This document shows positions 8,678-15,791 of a stretch of DNA of 35,415 nucleotides, piece after piece. Position numbers and translations under genes: made by a program. The notes beneath the pieces were generated by a model. That model did no database searches, had not been told where the DNA came from, and saw only the letters and a program-made list of their open reading frames with translations. Source of the stretch: SAR116 cluster bacterium AG-321-K23 (GTDB lineage Bacteria; Pseudomonadota; Alphaproteobacteria; Puniceispirillales; Marisalimonadaceae); NCBI GenBank assembly GCA_003284565.1, contig QBXO01000020.1, positions 1 through 35,415 of the forward strand, written 5' to 3'. Each line of letters starts with the position of its first letter. The first letter of the stretch is position 1.

Positions 8678-9621
8678 TTTTTTATTTTTATCTGTTCTCG
8701 AAAAGCAATAAAAATTCCAGAAAAAGCAATTAAAAACATTCCAAGTATATTTGAATAACCAGGCCAATCTCCAAAAAATAGTTTTCCCCAAATAGCTGCA
8801 AAAACTAAATATGAATAATCCATTGGTGCTAACCAACTACTTTCAGCCGTCTGATAAGCTTTGGCTAAAAGCATATTACCAGTAATGTTTAATACTGAGC
8901 ATGATAAACAAAAAGAAAATACGATAAACGTTAATAATGGCCATCCTATAAAAACAAATGGGCTTGTTTCTCTATAAATATTTTCTTTATATAAATATTC
9001 AAAAAATAATATGCCCAAAGAAGCAGAAATAAAAAACATTACCCCTACTGCTAATGTTAAAGACATTACAGATTCTTCTCTGCAGTATTTTCTAATAATA
9101 ATAATATTACATGCAAAGAAAAAACCAGCCAATATAGGTAATATTTGTAACAATAAAAAGTTTTCAGACCATGGTTCTAAAATCAATAAAGCTCCTAAAC
9201 TTCCAAATATCAAAGCAAGAATTCTCCAAATTCCAACCCTTTCTCTAAGAAAAACTATTGCTAATAAAGATACAAAAATTGGAAATGTATAAAGACCAGC
9301 CGCCATCTGCGCAAAACTTAATTTTGGAGATGCTGCAAAGAAGCAAAACATACAAGTTGTCATCATCACAGCTCTAAAATATACAGGCTTCCAGTTAATT
9401 GGAAAAAGAAGATGAATACCGTTAGTAAATTTAGCAATTAAAAACAGTAGTGCTATATTTCCAATAGATCTAATAAATTGCAATTGCCAAAAACTTGTTT
9501 CGCTAGACATTAATTTGATTAGACTATCTTGCAAAGATAAAATTATTACCCCTAAAACTAACATTAAAAGTGAAGAAAAGGGATTGTCTTTTGCTTGTGG
9601 AGTAAAAAAATCAAATCTCAC
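8662..9621 (-). CDS. EamA/DMT-family permease
   Basis: A 319-residue polytopic membrane protein with two EamA repeats. The first shows LGVIILSLQDSLIKLM and, further on, FAQMAAGLYTFPIFVSLLAIVFLRERVG, a typical EamA helix-4 region ending in a charged loop. The second shows SWLAPMDYSYLVFAAIWGKLFFGDWPG. The resemblance is to the RhaT/YdcZ-like DMT exporters common in Alphaproteobacteria. The start is GTG at 9621; an ATG about 19 codons later is possible but would remove the first residues before helix 1. It lies 21 bp after the acyl-CoA synthetase on the same strand, and its last 16 bp overlap the end of the helicase gene. Confidence 0.85.
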   Translation of the reverse strand: MRFDFFTPQAKDNPFSSLLMLVLGVIILSLQDSLIKLMSSETSFWQLQFIRSIGNIALLFLIAKFTNGIHLLFPINWKPVYFRAVMMTTCMFCFFAASPKLSFAQMAAGLYTFPIFVSLLAIVFLRERVGIWRILALIFGSLGALLILEPWSENFLLLQILPILAGFFFACNIIIIRKYCREESVMSLTLAVGVMFFISASLGILFFEYLYKENIYRETSPFVFIGWPLLTFIVFSFCLSCSVLNITGNMLLAKAYQTAESSWLAPMDYSYLVFAAIWGKLFFGDWPGYSNILGMFLIAFSGIFIAFREQIKIKNQLRK

Positions 9622-9642
9622 TATTTTGAAACCTAAACAGAA

Positions 9643-11391
9643 CTAGAAGAAGGATTTCTTATATAAGTTATTTATTTCGTCTTTATAATAAGTTGCAATT
9701 ACGTGTCGTTTCATTTTAAGTGTTGGTGTTAATTGGCCATTATCCGTTTTAAAAACATTATTCGAATGAATAAATTTTCTAATTTTTTTTTGCTGAGATA
9801 AATCTTTATTTACGTTATTCAAAATATTTTGAAGATTTTCTTTTAAATTATTCTGGTTATCACTTAGTAGGGTTTCATTTGGAATAATTATGGCAATTAA
9901 AAATGGTCTGTTATGACCATAAATCATTACTTGTTCAATCTCATCATATGATAGTAAAAGATTTTCAATTGGAACAGGAGCTATATTTTCACCACCTGAA
10001 TTTACAATCATTTCGTTCGCTCTTCCGGAAATTTTCAAGTATCCATCATCATCGATTGATCCAAGATCTCCAGTGTGAAGCCAACCATTTACCAAAACTT
10101 TATCCGTATTTGTTTTATCTTTCCAATATCCCTTCATTAGAGAACTTCCTTTTACGAGAATTTCATTCTCATTAGAAATTTTAACCTGAAGACCCTTAAT
10201 AACAACGCCAACGGTATCTAATTTAATATTATTTATTGGGTTACATGATATGAGTGGAGAACATTCAGTTTGACCGTATCCTTGCAGAATATTAACTCCA
10301 AGAGATTGAAAAAACAAACCAACTTGTTCATTCAAAGCAGCTCCTCCAGAAATAAATGCTTGTAAATTTCCACCAAAATTTCTCTGAAATTTTTTTCTTA
10401 CTAATTTATCCAAAATTATATTTTGGACTTCTTCAAAAAAACTTAATTTTATTTTTTTATATTTTTTTGTCCCTAATGTTATTGTTTTTTCAAATAATTT
10501 TTGAGAAAATTTACTTTTGTTTAATAGTTGGTTATTTATTTTCTTATATAAAACTTCATAAAGTCTTGGTACTGCGGTCATTAATGTTGGTTTAATACTT
10601 AATAAATCATTTACTATTTGGTCACGATTTTCATTAAAATAAATTTCTGCACCTATAAAAATTGGTAAGAAGAAACCCGCAGTATGTTCATAAGCATGTG
10701 ATAAAGGAATTATAGATAAAAATTTATGTTCTTTTATTTTAATTTCAGAAACTAATTCATTTGCTCCAAGTATATTAGATATAATTGATTTATGAGTTAA
10801 CATTACCCCTTTAGGTTTATTACTAGTTCCAGATGTATAAATAATTGAAACCACATCATTTTCGTCAATGTTAGAAACAAAAAGTTCTATTATGTTTGAT
10901 TTTACATGACTTTTTGAACCCAGATTTAATAATTGATTCAATGTATAAAAACCAATGTTAATTTTTTTAAATTTTGATGTACTTGTGTCATCGATACAAA
11001 TTACATGTTCAATTTTATCTAAACTTGGTAATATTTGTAAAATTAGTGGTAAAAGTTTTTCATTAACAAAAACTATTTTGGCTTCTGAATGAGATAAAAG
11101 GTAAGAAATTTCTTCTTCATTGCTTGTTGTATAGCCAGGAACAGTTATTGCTCCTAAAGATATTGTAGCTAAATCTACAACACACCACTTATAACTATTG
11201 TCAGCAATAATAGATACTTTGTCCTTTTTTTTTATACCTATTTCATACAAGGCTGCACTTATATCTAAAACTAGCTCTTTAGTTTTTTTCCAAGAAAGGC
11301 TCTCCCAGTTGCTATGTTTTTTAAAACCAAATAATGTTTTATTCTCATACAATTCAGAATTTTTAAAGAAAATCTGTGGTAAATTATTCAT
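9643..11391 (-). CDS. Long-chain acyl-CoA synthetase (AMP-forming)
   Basis: It activates a fatty acid with ATP and CoA through an acyl-AMP intermediate, feeding beta-oxidation or lipid synthesis. It is 582 aa, close to the FadD15/FACS group. The P-loop-like motif YTSGTSNKPKG is at 185-195. The adenine-binding GYGQTE is at 371-376 and the hinge motif GWLHTGD at 436-442, before SGRANEMIVNSGGENIAPVPIE, where the C-terminal domain begins. No signal peptide is seen, so it is cytoplasmic or peripheral on the inner membrane. It probably forms a two-gene unit with the permease 21 bp downstream. The chain-length preference cannot be read from sequence. Confidence 0.92.
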   Translation of the reverse strand: MNNLPQIFFKNSELYENKTLFGFKKHSNWESLSWKKTKELVLDISAALYEIGIKKKDKVSIIADNSYKWCVVDLATISLGAITVPGYTTSNEEEISYLLSHSEAKIVFVNEKLLPLILQILPSLDKIEHVICIDDTSTSKFKKINIGFYTLNQLLNLGSKSHVKSNIIELFVSNIDENDVVSIIYTSGTSNKPKGVMLTHKSIISNILGANELVSEIKIKEHKFLSIIPLSHAYEHTAGFFLPIFIGAEIYFNENRDQIVNDLLSIKPTLMTAVPRLYEVLYKKINNQLLNKSKFSQKLFEKTITLGTKKYKKIKLSFFEEVQNIILDKLVRKKFQRNFGGNLQAFISGGAALNEQVGLFFQSLGVNILQGYGQTECSPLISCNPINNIKLDTVGVVIKGLQVKISNENEILVKGSSLMKGYWKDKTNTDKVLVNGWLHTGDLGSIDDDGYLKISGRANEMIVNSGGENIAPVPIENLLLSYDEIEQVMIYGHNRPFLIAIIIPNETLLSDNQNNLKENLQNILNNVNKDLSQQKKIRKFIHSNNVFKTDNGQLTPTLKMKRHVIATYYKDEINNLYKKSFF

Positions 11392-11510
11392 AAATTAAAC
11401 CATTTAAATAATAAAATTATACTGCCACAAATCACTGTAAATTAACATTTTTATTTTAATATTTGTTATTTTTTTTTATCATATAGTGAATTGATTGTAA
11501 TATTAAATTA

Positions 11511-11516
11511 AAGGAG
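11511..11516 (+). promoter_or_regulatory. Strong Shine-Dalgarno site (AAGGAG) with no standard start codon after it
   Basis: AAGGAG is a near-perfect anti-16S complement. The next in-frame ATG of the hydrolase is at 11585, 68 bases away and far too distant to be served by it. At normal spacing (8 bases) the codon is ATA at 11525, followed by ATT. See the extension entry that follows. Confidence 0.65.
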
Positions 11517-11524
11517 TAATCAAA

Positions 11525-11584
11525 ATAATTTTAAAATATATTACACCCATTGTACTACTTATCACTTTAACTTTTTTAATATCT
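11525..11584 (+). other. Probable N-terminal membrane anchor of the hydrolase, started at a non-AUG codon
   Basis: The frame of the alpha/beta hydrolase stays open upstream of its first ATG back to a stop at 11504-11506. The 20 codons before the ATG read IILKYITPIVLLITLTFLIS, which has the composition of a signal anchor. No ATG, GTG, TTG or CTG occurs in that frame, but AAGGAG lies 8 bases before the first codon (ATA). Either the gene uses ATA or ATT as its start (ATT is known for infC), or an ATG was lost by a point change or a sequencing error. Confidence 0.5.
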
Positions 11585-12493
11585 ATGAACTCAAATCAGA
11601 TAAATCTTTCTAGCGATTTTAATCCAAATTCTATTGGTTCTAATATAAATGAATATTTAAAAAAAACAGAAGAACATTTATTAGATATTAAAGAAGGTGT
11701 AGCAAAAAAAATAATATGGGCTAACGAAATAAATATTAAAACACCAATTTCAATAGTTTACATCCATGGCTTTACTGCATCTTCAGAAGAAGTTCGCCCT
11801 CTTCCTGACAAAATTGCTAGTGATTTAAATGCCAATCTTTTCTTCACAAGATTAACAGGGCACGGAAGAAATCCAAGCGCAATGGAACTATGCTCAATTC
11901 CAAATTGGATTAGAGACCTACATGAAGCAATAGAAATTGGATCAAGGATTGGTGAAAAAGTTATTTTACTTTCTTCTTCAACTGGTGGAACAATAAGTGT
12001 AACATCTGCTCTAGATAAAAAGCTTTCCCAAAAAATTTTAGGATACATATTTATATCTCCTAATTTTGGAATAAATAATAAATTTGCTGGCATGATTTCG
12101 TGGCCATTTTCAGAGTATTGGTTAAAATTAATTCTTGGTAAGAAAATGAAGCACAAACCTAGAAATGACCTTAATAAAAAATATTGGACAATGTCATATC
12201 CTACAAATGCTCTCATACCAATGGCTAAGTTAGTAAGAGAAGTAAATAAAAAAGATTACAGCACAGTGAAAAAGCCTGCACTTTTTTATTTTTCAATGGA
12301 AGATAAAGTTGTAAATCCTCACAAAATTAAAGAGTTTATTACTAAGTGGGGAGGAAATAGTACAACGAAAATTGTTAAACTTTCAAATAAGGATGATAAA
12401 TTTTCACATGTATTAGCTGGCGACATTATTTCTCCAAACCAAACTGATCATGCAAAAAAAACAATGGTAAATTGGATTAAAAATTTAAAATAA
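11585..12493 (+). CDS. Alpha/beta hydrolase (serine esterase/lipase-like)
   Basis: The protein is 302 aa from the first ATG, longer if the upstream anchor is real. The oxyanion strand is YIHGFTASSEE (about 59-69) and the family's LTGHGR is at 90-95. The nucleophile elbow is SSSTGG, with Ser132 as the likely nucleophile. The usual first Gly of GxSxG is replaced by Ser, giving SxSxG. Asp240 (SMEDKVVNP) and His275 (FSHVLAGD) complete a plausible catalytic triad. It resembles carboxylesterases and monoacylglycerol lipase-like proteins; the substrate is unknown. It is divergent from the acyl-CoA synthetase, so a lipid-related job is possible but unproven. The 16-bp gap to the convergent NTF2-like gene holds no clear terminator. 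Confidence 0.82.
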   Translation: MNSNQINLSSDFNPNSIGSNINEYLKKTEEHLLDIKEGVAKKIIWANEINIKTPISIVYIHGFTASSEEVRPLPDKIASDLNANLFFTRLTGHGRNPSAMELCSIPNWIRDLHEAIEIGSRIGEKVILLSSSTGGTISVTSALDKKLSQKILGYIFISPNFGINNKFAGMISWPFSEYWLKLILGKKMKHKPRNDLNKKYWTMSYPTNALIPMAKLVREVNKKDYSTVKKPALFYFSMEDKVVNPHKIKEFITKWGGNSTTKIVKLSNKDDKFSHVLAGDIISPNQTDHAKKTMVNWIKNLK

Positions 12494-12509
12494 ATCTGAA
12501 TTAAAACAC

Positions 12510-12992
12510 TTATTTAATATATGGAATGGATGAGTGATGTAGATTGATTAACAAATTGTTTTCATTATCTTTTACATAACCAAAAGTATATTCAACTTTT
12601 ACTTCATCGGCATCTTCAAAACTTTGAAAAAAGTAATTTCCCATAGATAAAGCTGTCTCTTTAGAAAAAATTATTTTTCTTTCACCAAAACGTATTTTTT
12701 TCCATGGTCTTAGCGCAAAACCTTTATCTTCTGAAATGGAACCACCTATGAAATAAGACAATGCATCATCATAAGTGAAACGAAATTGCTTTTCTGAAGC
12801 CAATGTGGGTTTGAATAAGACATCAGTTATATCAAAAGCATAAAATTGTTTAACAAAAAGGCTTGCTTTAGTTTTATAATCTTTGTTTTTGGTATATAAA
12901 TTTCCGATTTCTATTACGTTTTGAGCCCACAACTCTTGGACCTTGTTAATTTCAAATTCTGATGTGTTAATTTTTTCTACAATAGTTTTCAT
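12510..12992 (-). CDS. NTF2-like/SnoaL-type small protein
   Basis: A 160-residue soluble protein without signal peptide. The N-terminal helix VQELWAQNVIEIGNLYTKNKD is followed by a substrate-pocket region and strands ending VKVEYTFGYVKDNENNLLINLHHSSIPY. That layout, including the final curved sheet and the HHSS motif, is what I expect of the NTF2-like fold (CaMKII-association or SnoaL type). Family members are enzymes such as isomerases or simple binding domains; no catalytic role can be assigned. It is transcribed alone from a candidate promoter at 13083-13110. Alternative: a member of an uncharacterised family that only shares this fold. Confidence 0.6.
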   Translation of the reverse strand: MKTIVEKINTSEFEINKVQELWAQNVIEIGNLYTKNKDYKTKASLFVKQFYAFDITDVLFKPTLASEKQFRFTYDDALSYFIGGSISEDKGFALRPWKKIRFGERKIIFSKETALSMGNYFFQSFEDADEVKVEYTFGYVKDNENNLLINLHHSSIPYIK

Positions 12993-13046
12993 AATAATTT
13001 TATATTTTTAAAAGAATAAGTTTTAACAATATATTGGATTTAATAA

Positions 13047-13110
13047 TTTTAATAATCATTAAAATTCTATTTAGAATTTGAAACCTTACACATTAAAAAA
13101 AAACTGTCAA
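13047..13110 (-). promoter_or_regulatory. Candidate promoter with two inverted repeats for the NTF2-like gene
   Basis: On the minus strand a consensus -35 TTGACA (13105-13110) is followed after 16 bases by TAAGGT (13083-13088) as a possible -10. Just downstream lie two dyads. AAATTCTA and TAGAATTT flank two bases at 13062-13079. TTTTAAT and ATTAAAA flank four bases at 13047-13064. The first sits where transcription would begin, as an operator would. The -35 is convincing, the -10 weaker. Confidence 0.42.
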
Positions 13111-13143
13111 CATTATGAAATCTTTTATTTTATTATAATACAA

Positions 13144-13572
13144 TTACTTAAGAGGGAATGTTGAGGTTGCATGGCAAATAATTTTTTCTTTATTGTCCTC
13201 TGGGTAAACTTTAGTTTCACCAATTGCAATTGAACTTCCAAATCTTTGAACAATACTTTCGATAATAAAATAATCTCCGAATGCTGGACGAATAAAATTA
13301 TTATTTTGAGAAAGGGTTCCCCTTTGTGATTTGACAGAAGTATTCATAGCTATAGACATTGTTGTGTCAATAACAGACATCAAAACTTGGCCAGACACAG
13401 CGCCTGTAACAAATTGGTAATCTCTAGAATTTTCTAATTTAGCTACCACCCTACCTTCTTCTATTTCTAAAAATGAAAGTTTAAGTTGTTTTACATAAGG
13501 TGCAAAAATATATTCATATATTTCTTCAATATTTTCCATTGTAATTTTTTGAGTAGGTAATTTGTTGTTCAT
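13144..13572 (-). CDS. PaaI-type hotdog-fold thioesterase
   Basis: A hotdog-domain acyl-CoA thioesterase of 142 aa from the ATG at 13572. A TTG four codons upstream (13584) is open but less likely. The central helix region GAVSGQVLMSVIDTTMSIAM contains Asp69, in the position of the catalytic acid of the PaaI/YbgC-like family. It is followed by the typical SQNNNFIRPAFGDYFIIES strands. It is likely to hydrolyse an aryl- or acyl-CoA to the acid and free CoA in the cytoplasm; the substrate is unknown. It stands alone between the NTF2-like gene and the CobW-like remnant. Confidence 0.8.
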   Translation of the reverse strand: MNNKLPTQKITMENIEEIYEYIFAPYVKQLKLSFLEIEEGRVVAKLENSRDYQFVTGAVSGQVLMSVIDTTMSIAMNTSVKSQRGTLSQNNNFIRPAFGDYFIIESIVQRFGSSIAIGETKVYPEDNKEKIICHATSTFPLK

Positions 13573-13627
13573 GGATTTTCTCAATATTAATTAATAATTA
13601 CATATTAATTAGAAATATAATTCTTTT

Positions 13628-13755
13628 TTAAACTTTATTCAGCTCATTTTCTCCAATTATTTTAAATAATTCATCTATAATATTTTATTTATATTTTTAG
13701 TAATAAAAACTAAACGTGATTTTCTATCATTACTTGGCCATTTCTCTAACCATTG
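13628..13755 (-). pseudogene. Remnant of a CobW-family GTPase C-terminus, frameshifted
   Basis: Reading the minus strand from 13755 gives QWLEKWPSNDRKSRLVFIT then KNINK. This resembles the WPxxDRRSRIVFIT block found near the end of CobW/COG0523 metallochaperone GTPases. The frame then hits TAG at 13675-13677. Moving one base near 13681 restores an open frame, IIDELFKIIGENELNKV, which ends at TAA 13628-13630 as a normal C-terminus would. The frame is closed by TAG at 13756-13758 upstream, and no GTPase domain precedes it. Only about 40 codons survive. The identification rests on motif memory; a profile search against CobW_C would settle it. Confidence 0.55.
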
Positions 13756-13790
13756 CTAGATATAATTAGCAGTAGCTAGAGATAGTTTTG

Positions 13791-13813
13791 TTTGGCACCA
13801 AATTGGTACCAAA
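13791..13813. repeat. 23-bp near-perfect palindrome beside tRNA-Glu
   Basis: TTTGGCACCAA and TTGGTACCAAA are inverted arms around a single A, with one mismatch in 11 pairs. It lies 43 bases past the 3' end of tRNA-Glu and between it and the CobW-like remnant. It is much more GC-rich than its surroundings. No run of T follows it on either strand, so it is a poor intrinsic terminator. It could be a protein-binding dyad or the trace of an old recombination site. Confidence 0.5.
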
Positions 13814-13856
13814 AGCTTTATCATAACAATTTAACTAGAAATATCAGATACTTAAT

Positions 13857-13931
13857 TGGTGATCCCTAGGGGATTCGAACCCCTATTGCAGCCGTGAAAG
13901 GGCTGAGTCCTAACCATTAGACGAAGGGACC
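13857..13931 (-). tRNA. tRNA-Glu (anticodon UUC)
   Basis: The minus strand folds as a full cloverleaf of 75 nt including an encoded CCA (13857-13859). The 7-bp acceptor stem is GGTCCCT with AGGGATC, with one G-U pair. The anticodon stem CAGCC/GGCTG encloses the loop CTTTCAC with anticodon TTC (13896-13898). The T arm is GGGG TTCGAAT CCCC. Sequence and anticodon match glutamate tRNA of Proteobacteria. It decodes GAA and GAG and is charged by GltX, which is also encoded in this window. Its 5' end lies 36 bp after recJ. Confidence 0.97.
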
Positions 13932-13942
13932 ACTAGCTTTAT

Positions 13943-13971
13943 TTATTAACTACAATTTAATTAAAAATCAA
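13943..13971 (-). promoter_or_regulatory. Promoter of tRNA-Glu overlapping the recJ stop
   Basis: On the minus strand TTGATT (13966-13971) and TAATAA (13943-13948) are separated by exactly 17 bases. The -10 ends 11 bases before the mature tRNA 5' end, leaving a leader of only a few bases. The -35 overlaps the last codon and stop of recJ, so the tRNA can be made independently of that gene. Confidence 0.55.
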
Positions 13972-15773
13972 GTAGCATCTGCATAAATTATATCGTCAAG
14001 CATAAACTCAATAGTTTTAGAATTATTCCATGTATCAATTATTAAACTACCTAAAAAATCAAAATTTATATTTTCGTAATTTTTAAATATTTTGTCTAAA
14101 TCACTATTTAATAAATTAAATTTTTTTACTCTTAATTTTTTTGAAGAACCGTCATTTATATAAAATGAAGCATGCTCATTATTAGTACCAAATCTTCTAA
14201 ATGAAGATATCTTAGAGTTAGCTACTATAAATTTTGGTTCTTCCATTCCTGCACCCCAAGGACCCAATTTTTCAAGCCATTCAGCTATCTCCAAAGTGCA
14301 TGCGGAAATAGGAATAACAGAAGTCGCAACAAGTGAAAGTCTTGGAACTCCCTTTTCCATAAAATAACTTACTTTATCATTTAAAAAGTTATTAAAATTA
14401 TTAATCTGAGATGGATTAATTGTAAATCCAGCAGCCATATCATGTCCACCACCAGTCTTTATTATTTTTAAATTTAAAGCTTCTAAAATAATTTCTCCAA
14501 GAGGAATACCATAAATTGATCTACCTGAACCCTTTCCTATCCCATTATTAATTGAAATTAAACATACGGGTCGGTTATATAATTCTTTCATCCTGCCGGC
14601 TACAATGCCAGTTATACCCTGATGAAAATCTTCTCCATTTACTACTATAGCGTTTGGTACCCTATTATCATTTTCATTTTTAATTTTTTCTATTAGTCCT
14701 ATGACTTTTCTTTCTAATTCAGCCGTTAGAAATCTTCGTTTTTTATTTAATTCATCTAGTTTACTTGCTTTTTCAATAGCTTTACTTTCATTATTTTCTT
14801 TAAGAAGGCTTACACCAAGCTCACTGTTTCCAATCCTACCTCCAGCATTAATTCTTGGACCTAAAGAGAAACCAATAGACTGAGTATTTGGTGCACTATT
14901 AATTTTACTAATATCTGACAAGGCTTTGATACCAACATTCTCTCTTCTTTTCATAATGTAAAGTCCTTGCTTTACAAGAGCTCTATTAAGCTGATTTAAA
15001 GGTACCACATCACAAATTGTACCTAACGCAACCAAATCTAAAAATTGTAACAAATTAGGTTCATTTCTATTTTTAAAAAAACCTTGTTTTCTTAATTCTC
15101 TATTCAAACCTATTAAGAAAATAAATGTCACTCCAGCCGCACATAAATCTTCATAGCCTTTTTCAGTGTCAACTCTTTTAGGATTAATAATCGCATATGC
15201 TGGAGGTAATTTTATATCAGGTATATGGTGATCAATTACAATTACATCAATATCAACAGAACTCATTGCTTGAAGGGGCTCAAAAGAAGAAATGCCACAA
15301 TCAACAGTAACAATTAATTTTGAGCCTTTTTCATGAAGCCCTTTTAAAGCTTTTTCATTTGGCCCATATCCCTCTAGAAATCTATCTGGTATATGTATAA
15401 ATGTTTTACAGCCACATTGTTCTAAATATTTTGATAATATAGCTGCAGATGTAGCTCCATCCACGTCATAATCACCAAAAATACCTATGGGACGCGATGC
15501 AATTACTTCTGACGCCAGCCTATTCACTCCTTTTTCTAAATCTTTAAATTTAAAAGGCTCTGGTAATAAGTTTTTAAGTCTAGGAACAAAGAAATTGTCA
15601 AAATCATCTAAATTTATACCCTTATATAAAAGATAAGGAGAAATAAAGCTTGGTAGTTTATATTTTTGATTCAAATAATCTACAGACCTTTTTGTGAAGT
15701 CATTTGAAACAATTAATTGCCAGTCCGCATTATTTATTGAAGGATTTGGGTTATATAATATTGTTTTTGTCAA
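13968..15773 (-). CDS. recJ: Single-stranded-DNA-specific exonuclease RecJ
   Basis: A 5'-3' single-strand exonuclease used in RecF-pathway recombination, mismatch repair and base-excision repair. At 601 aa it is the normal length. The DHH phosphoesterase motifs are DYDVDG (101-106), VDCG (157-160) and DHH (181-183). GPRINAGGRIG (305-315) and the DHHA1 motif GGGHDMAAGF (441-450) follow, and then a C-terminal OB-like domain. All metal ligands visible in these motifs are intact. It lies 18 bp after hom on the same strand and is probably co-transcribed with it; this neighbourhood is common in Alphaproteobacteria. Confidence 0.96.
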   Translation of the reverse strand: MTKTILYNPNPSINNADWQLIVSNDFTKRSVDYLNQKYKLPSFISPYLLYKGINLDDFDNFFVPRLKNLLPEPFKFKDLEKGVNRLASEVIASRPIGIFGDYDVDGATSAAILSKYLEQCGCKTFIHIPDRFLEGYGPNEKALKGLHEKGSKLIVTVDCGISSFEPLQAMSSVDIDVIVIDHHIPDIKLPPAYAIINPKRVDTEKGYEDLCAAGVTFIFLIGLNRELRKQGFFKNRNEPNLLQFLDLVALGTICDVVPLNQLNRALVKQGLYIMKRRENVGIKALSDISKINSAPNTQSIGFSLGPRINAGGRIGNSELGVSLLKENNESKAIEKASKLDELNKKRRFLTAELERKVIGLIEKIKNENDNRVPNAIVVNGEDFHQGITGIVAGRMKELYNRPVCLISINNGIGKGSGRSIYGIPLGEIILEALNLKIIKTGGGHDMAAGFTINPSQINNFNNFLNDKVSYFMEKGVPRLSLVATSVIPISACTLEIAEWLEKLGPWGAGMEEPKFIVANSKISSFRRFGTNNEHASFYINDGSSKKLRVKKFNLLNSDLDKIFKNYENINFDFLGSLIIDTWNNSKTIEFMLDDIIYADAT

Positions 15774-15791
15774 ATTAAATGCTTATGATTG

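Noticed and set aside
13791-13813. Intrinsic terminator of tRNA-Glu
   Set aside because: The hairpin arms are good but no T-run follows on the minus strand, so it is listed only as a repeat.
13585-13856. Integrase gene or attL/attR duplication at tRNA-Glu
   Set aside because: No recombinase-like frame is present and no second copy of the tRNA 3' end is seen in the window; only the palindrome and the CobW-like fragment remain.
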